From Vandiemenella viatica (taxonomy: Eukaryota; Arthropoda; Insecta; Orthoptera; Morabidae): a stretch of DNA of 64,000 nt. The notes below the pieces were generated by a model. It was not told the DNA's origin and ran no database searches. It was given only the letters and a program-made list of their open reading frames with translations. The translations under genes and the position numbers were made by a program. Positions 10,893 through 64,000 of this stretch are shown here, piece after piece. Within the stretch, counting starts at the first letter, position 1; every line of letters begins with the position of its first letter. Location of the stretch: the NCBI GenBank assembly GCA_031002005.1, contig CM061919.1, positions 223,756,739 to 223,820,738 of the forward strand. Direction: 5' to 3'.

Positions 10893-12601
10893 GTCGTATT
10901 TTCTTGCTACTTCTTTCTGTGCGGTTACTTCCAAAATAGGCAATGGGAGGTAAACAGAATAAACAATTTTTCCTGTAGACTCTCAAAGATAAAACAAACA
11001 TCACATCCTGGCCTCACATTGTATGTCTGCCCTTCGTTTCTTTGCTGCTTGCAATTATTTCGACAAATCCTGTCGAATATGATAGAAAATGTTATTGTTC
11101 TTGAAAAGTTTTTAAGGAAAATATAATTTCAGAAACGAATAAAGCTTTAATATTGTTACGACTTGTATAAAGTAGTGAGTGAATATCGTTGACAATGAAT
11201 GTGTGAGAGACTCTTTGCTGGTGTTAAGATCTGTGGAGTTGGTATTGCTGTGTTTTTGGTTTTGTGTGTATTTGAAAGTTGTGAAATAGTAGAAATAAAA
11301 CATTAAACGGTTAAAGAACAGTAAAAACAAGTAACAATATACTTCCCTGTTTCTTAGCTTCTGACGAAAAAAGTCATTTTGTGACCTGGTTATCTCAATT
11401 AATACAGAGGACAGAGTGTAAACATTGGATACTCTTCTTCTTGTATCTAATTGTCGCTGTAAATTAAAAACAACAACATATGGAGTTAAACAAAATACAT
11501 AACTTTCTTTACGGACATTTATTGACAGAAAGTAAAGGCATCTCTGACCATTGCTAGCCCGCAACGAAGGTCAGGCGTTTGACGTCACAGAGCTATTGAG
11601 GTAACGTCCAGTCGCCAGGCGCAATGTTTTTTTAATTATTATTAAAGTAAATATTGAGTTACATGCGATTAACCACTTGTACCGTCTGTGAGGAGGTTTC
11701 CAAAGTATAGTGATCGTACTCAATAAATTGCCATTGTGCAACTCAATAATTTTTAAAACAGCAGTACTACGTACTTATGTGTGTAATGGATACGGTTGTA
11801 ATGGATGTGAGGTTAATGCGAGGTCTGAGCATAGTTTTATAGGAGTGAATAAATTTATCACTGATGGTATACTTGTTTAAACGAGTACACCATTACACCA
11901 TTAATTAAACCCTAATTAGCATTAATATTTGTATTTACCATACTAATAGCATTTTTCTTTAAAAGCAATTTATGAGGTGGTAAACCAGACGATCTCGGAA
12001 ATGGCTCTAGCGATTTGGATAAAATTTCATCTGTAATAATGTTTTGCTTTTAAGTTTATAACACGATTTTACAAAAAAAGGGCAATTGTTGTATTTGGTT
12101 TCGGAAACGGCTCTAACCTCATCTCGTAGAAGTTTCAGGTACCAGTAAGCCTACTGATGTTAGTTAAGCTTCTCTTTGGTTAGAACAAGGAATTGTGCAC
12201 CTCAAAATACCTATGAAGCCTTCAAGAAAAATGTTTTATTTTGATCAAACTTTAATCAAAATCTAGCATATTTAACAGAAATCGAAAGATGCTGAGTGAA
12301 GATCAGTTACCCAGGTGCAAGTATTTCTACGAGTTTGAAAAGATTTCTCTGTCGATCATACATGACACTGAACGATAAACTTTTAAACCTCAAATTTTAC
12401 GAAAATTATTCGTGGAATAATCGAGGGTTGAAGTCTTTAACTTTTGGGGACACATTTATTAAGTTCCTTCTGAACTATTCAAAATGTTATTATTAAAATC
12501 AAGGTTCGCTTGGTCGCAGCGGCTCAAGAACAAATGTGGATTATCTTTTACTTTTTGTTGTATGCTTGCTTTCTAACTGGTTTTGTTGTTCTCCGTTTCA
12601 G
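10893..12601. other. Trim9 upstream intron, no recognised feature
   Basis: AT-rich single-copy-looking DNA. The open frames here (for example on the minus strand at 11112-11564) have no recognisable domain and have the base composition of the intron. It ends in the polypyrimidine tract of the 12602 acceptor. Confidence 0.5.
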
Positions 12602-63153
<50,552 letters not shown>

Positions 63154-63309
63154 GTCAGCAACTCCACACAATGCTCCAGAATCTTAATAAATTGATCACC
63201 CTGATTTTTTGCACAGTGGAAACATGTTGCTTATCTTCTAAATTGAAAACATTGCTACAATTGTGTCAGATCTGAATAACATAGAAAAAGTCACATATTG
63301 ATAAGATTA

Positions 63310-63700
63310 TCTACGTCTACATATACACTCTGCAATTCACAAAATTGTGGGTGGCAGAGGGTGCTCAGCACCAAAGCTAATCTCTTTGTTATGCATTCAA
63401 ATCCCTAATGGTGCAAGGGAAAAAAGAATTCATATAAGAATCATTGTGGCACCTTATTTCTCTAGTCTTATCTTTCCTGTCATTCCGACCCAAATAGGTT
63501 GGCGGACGAAGTATTTCACTACACTCGTAAGTGAAAGTGCGAGCACACATGTTTACCAATAAGTTTAAACGAAACGTGTGTCTTCTATCTACCAGAGACT
63601 CCCAGCCTAGTCTACTAATCAGATCTGTGATGTTTTCATAAGGACTGTACCAAACAGTCATGAATTGAGCGGCTCTTCTCTTATTATCAAAGTGCCACAT
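63310..63700 (-). mobile_element. LINE 3' fragment (CR1/jockey-like C-terminus)
   Basis: On the minus strand: KRRAAQFMTVWYSPYENITD, LISRLGWESLVDRRHTFRLN, then YMNSFFPCTIRDLNA, the conserved C-terminal end of many arthropod LINE reverse transcriptases. The 3' end has a TGTAGACGTAGAT tail (short tandem, not poly(A)). The 5' part is missing. Confidence 0.8.
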
Positions 63701-64000
63701 TTTTGCTAGCTCAAATGATATTACGGTAGAAACAAAATTTTTGTACTAATAATATGCTTCTTAACCATATTCATATTAATGAATGCTCCACGGATAAAAC
63801 TAATTTATTTCAAACTTTATGACATAGGTGCAGTAAACATACCTCACAGAATATGCAAGGTGGGCTCGTTGAATAACCAATGGTGGAAAAAAAATTGGTA
63901 GGTCTACTTGGCAAGTAAGATAAAGAAATGTAGAGTTGCACAATTCCTTTCATTCTTTTATTTTTTTTTGCCCCTGGTTTCAATGGCCATGATGTCAATG
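63701..64000 (+). other. Trim9 intron, no recognised feature
   Basis: AT-rich intron to the window end; the last SPRY exon has not been reached. Confidence 0.5.

Noticed and set aside
11112..11564. 150-codon open frame on the minus strand
   Set aside because: Composition follows the AT-rich intron, there is no recognisable domain and no start context or splice support.

Overview
This 64-kb window is nuclear DNA from an insect with a large, repeat-rich genome. The best guess is an orthopteran such as a locust or grasshopper (Schistocerca-like). That guess rests on very long introns, AT-rich unique DNA, arthropod-type Tc1/mariner, jockey, Penelope-like and Helitron-like elements, and a tRNA-derived SINE family present in at least nine copies. 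The species assignment is inference.

The only host gene I can support is the 3' two-thirds of Trim9, on the + strand. It encodes a neuronal TRIM-family E3 ubiquitin ligase. Seven ordinary exons (12602-12697, 15574-15807, 19374-19530, 45933-46072, 52964-53102, 60581-60805, 62981-63153) read in compatible phases and encode, in order, the coiled coil, the COS box, a fibronectin type III domain and most of the SPRY domain. A candidate 33-nt exon (39109-39141) lies inside the 26-kb intron between the COS-box and FN3 exons. It keeps the frame and would add 11 residues to the linker. The RING and B-box exons lie upstream of the window and the last SPRY exon lies downstream.

Everything else is intron, filled with layered mobile elements. 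0-8 kb: a Penelope-like remnant interrupted by a fold-back Tc1-like element, then two decayed jockey-type LINE segments. 8-12 kb: an unclassified element with inverted minisatellite arrays. 13-16 kb: SINEs, a MITE and a second fold-back transposon. 18-26 kb: LINE 3' fragments and a mariner (DD34D) with a broken transposase. 27-34 kb: a Helitron-like element carrying a tRNA-like segment, a LINE RNase H fragment, a hAT-like element holding a nested MITE, and a solo LTR. 34-46 kb: mostly unique intron with a 1.4-kb Tc1-like element and a hAT MITE. 46-56 kb: tandem repeats, an internally deleted Tc1/mariner derivative and a Penelope-like 3' end with a GIY-YIG domain and a hammerhead-ribozyme-like motif. 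58-61 kb: an LTR-like block split by a second Helitron-like copy, then a tandem duplication reaching almost to the acceptor of a SPRY exon.

Besides Trim9, nothing looks like a functional gene. Every transposon coding region is truncated, frameshifted or fragmentary. The most interesting points are the candidate Trim9 small exon, the hammerhead motif, the Helitron-like family with an embedded tRNA-like block, and two different Tc1/mariner families that each carry an inverted duplication of their 3' end.
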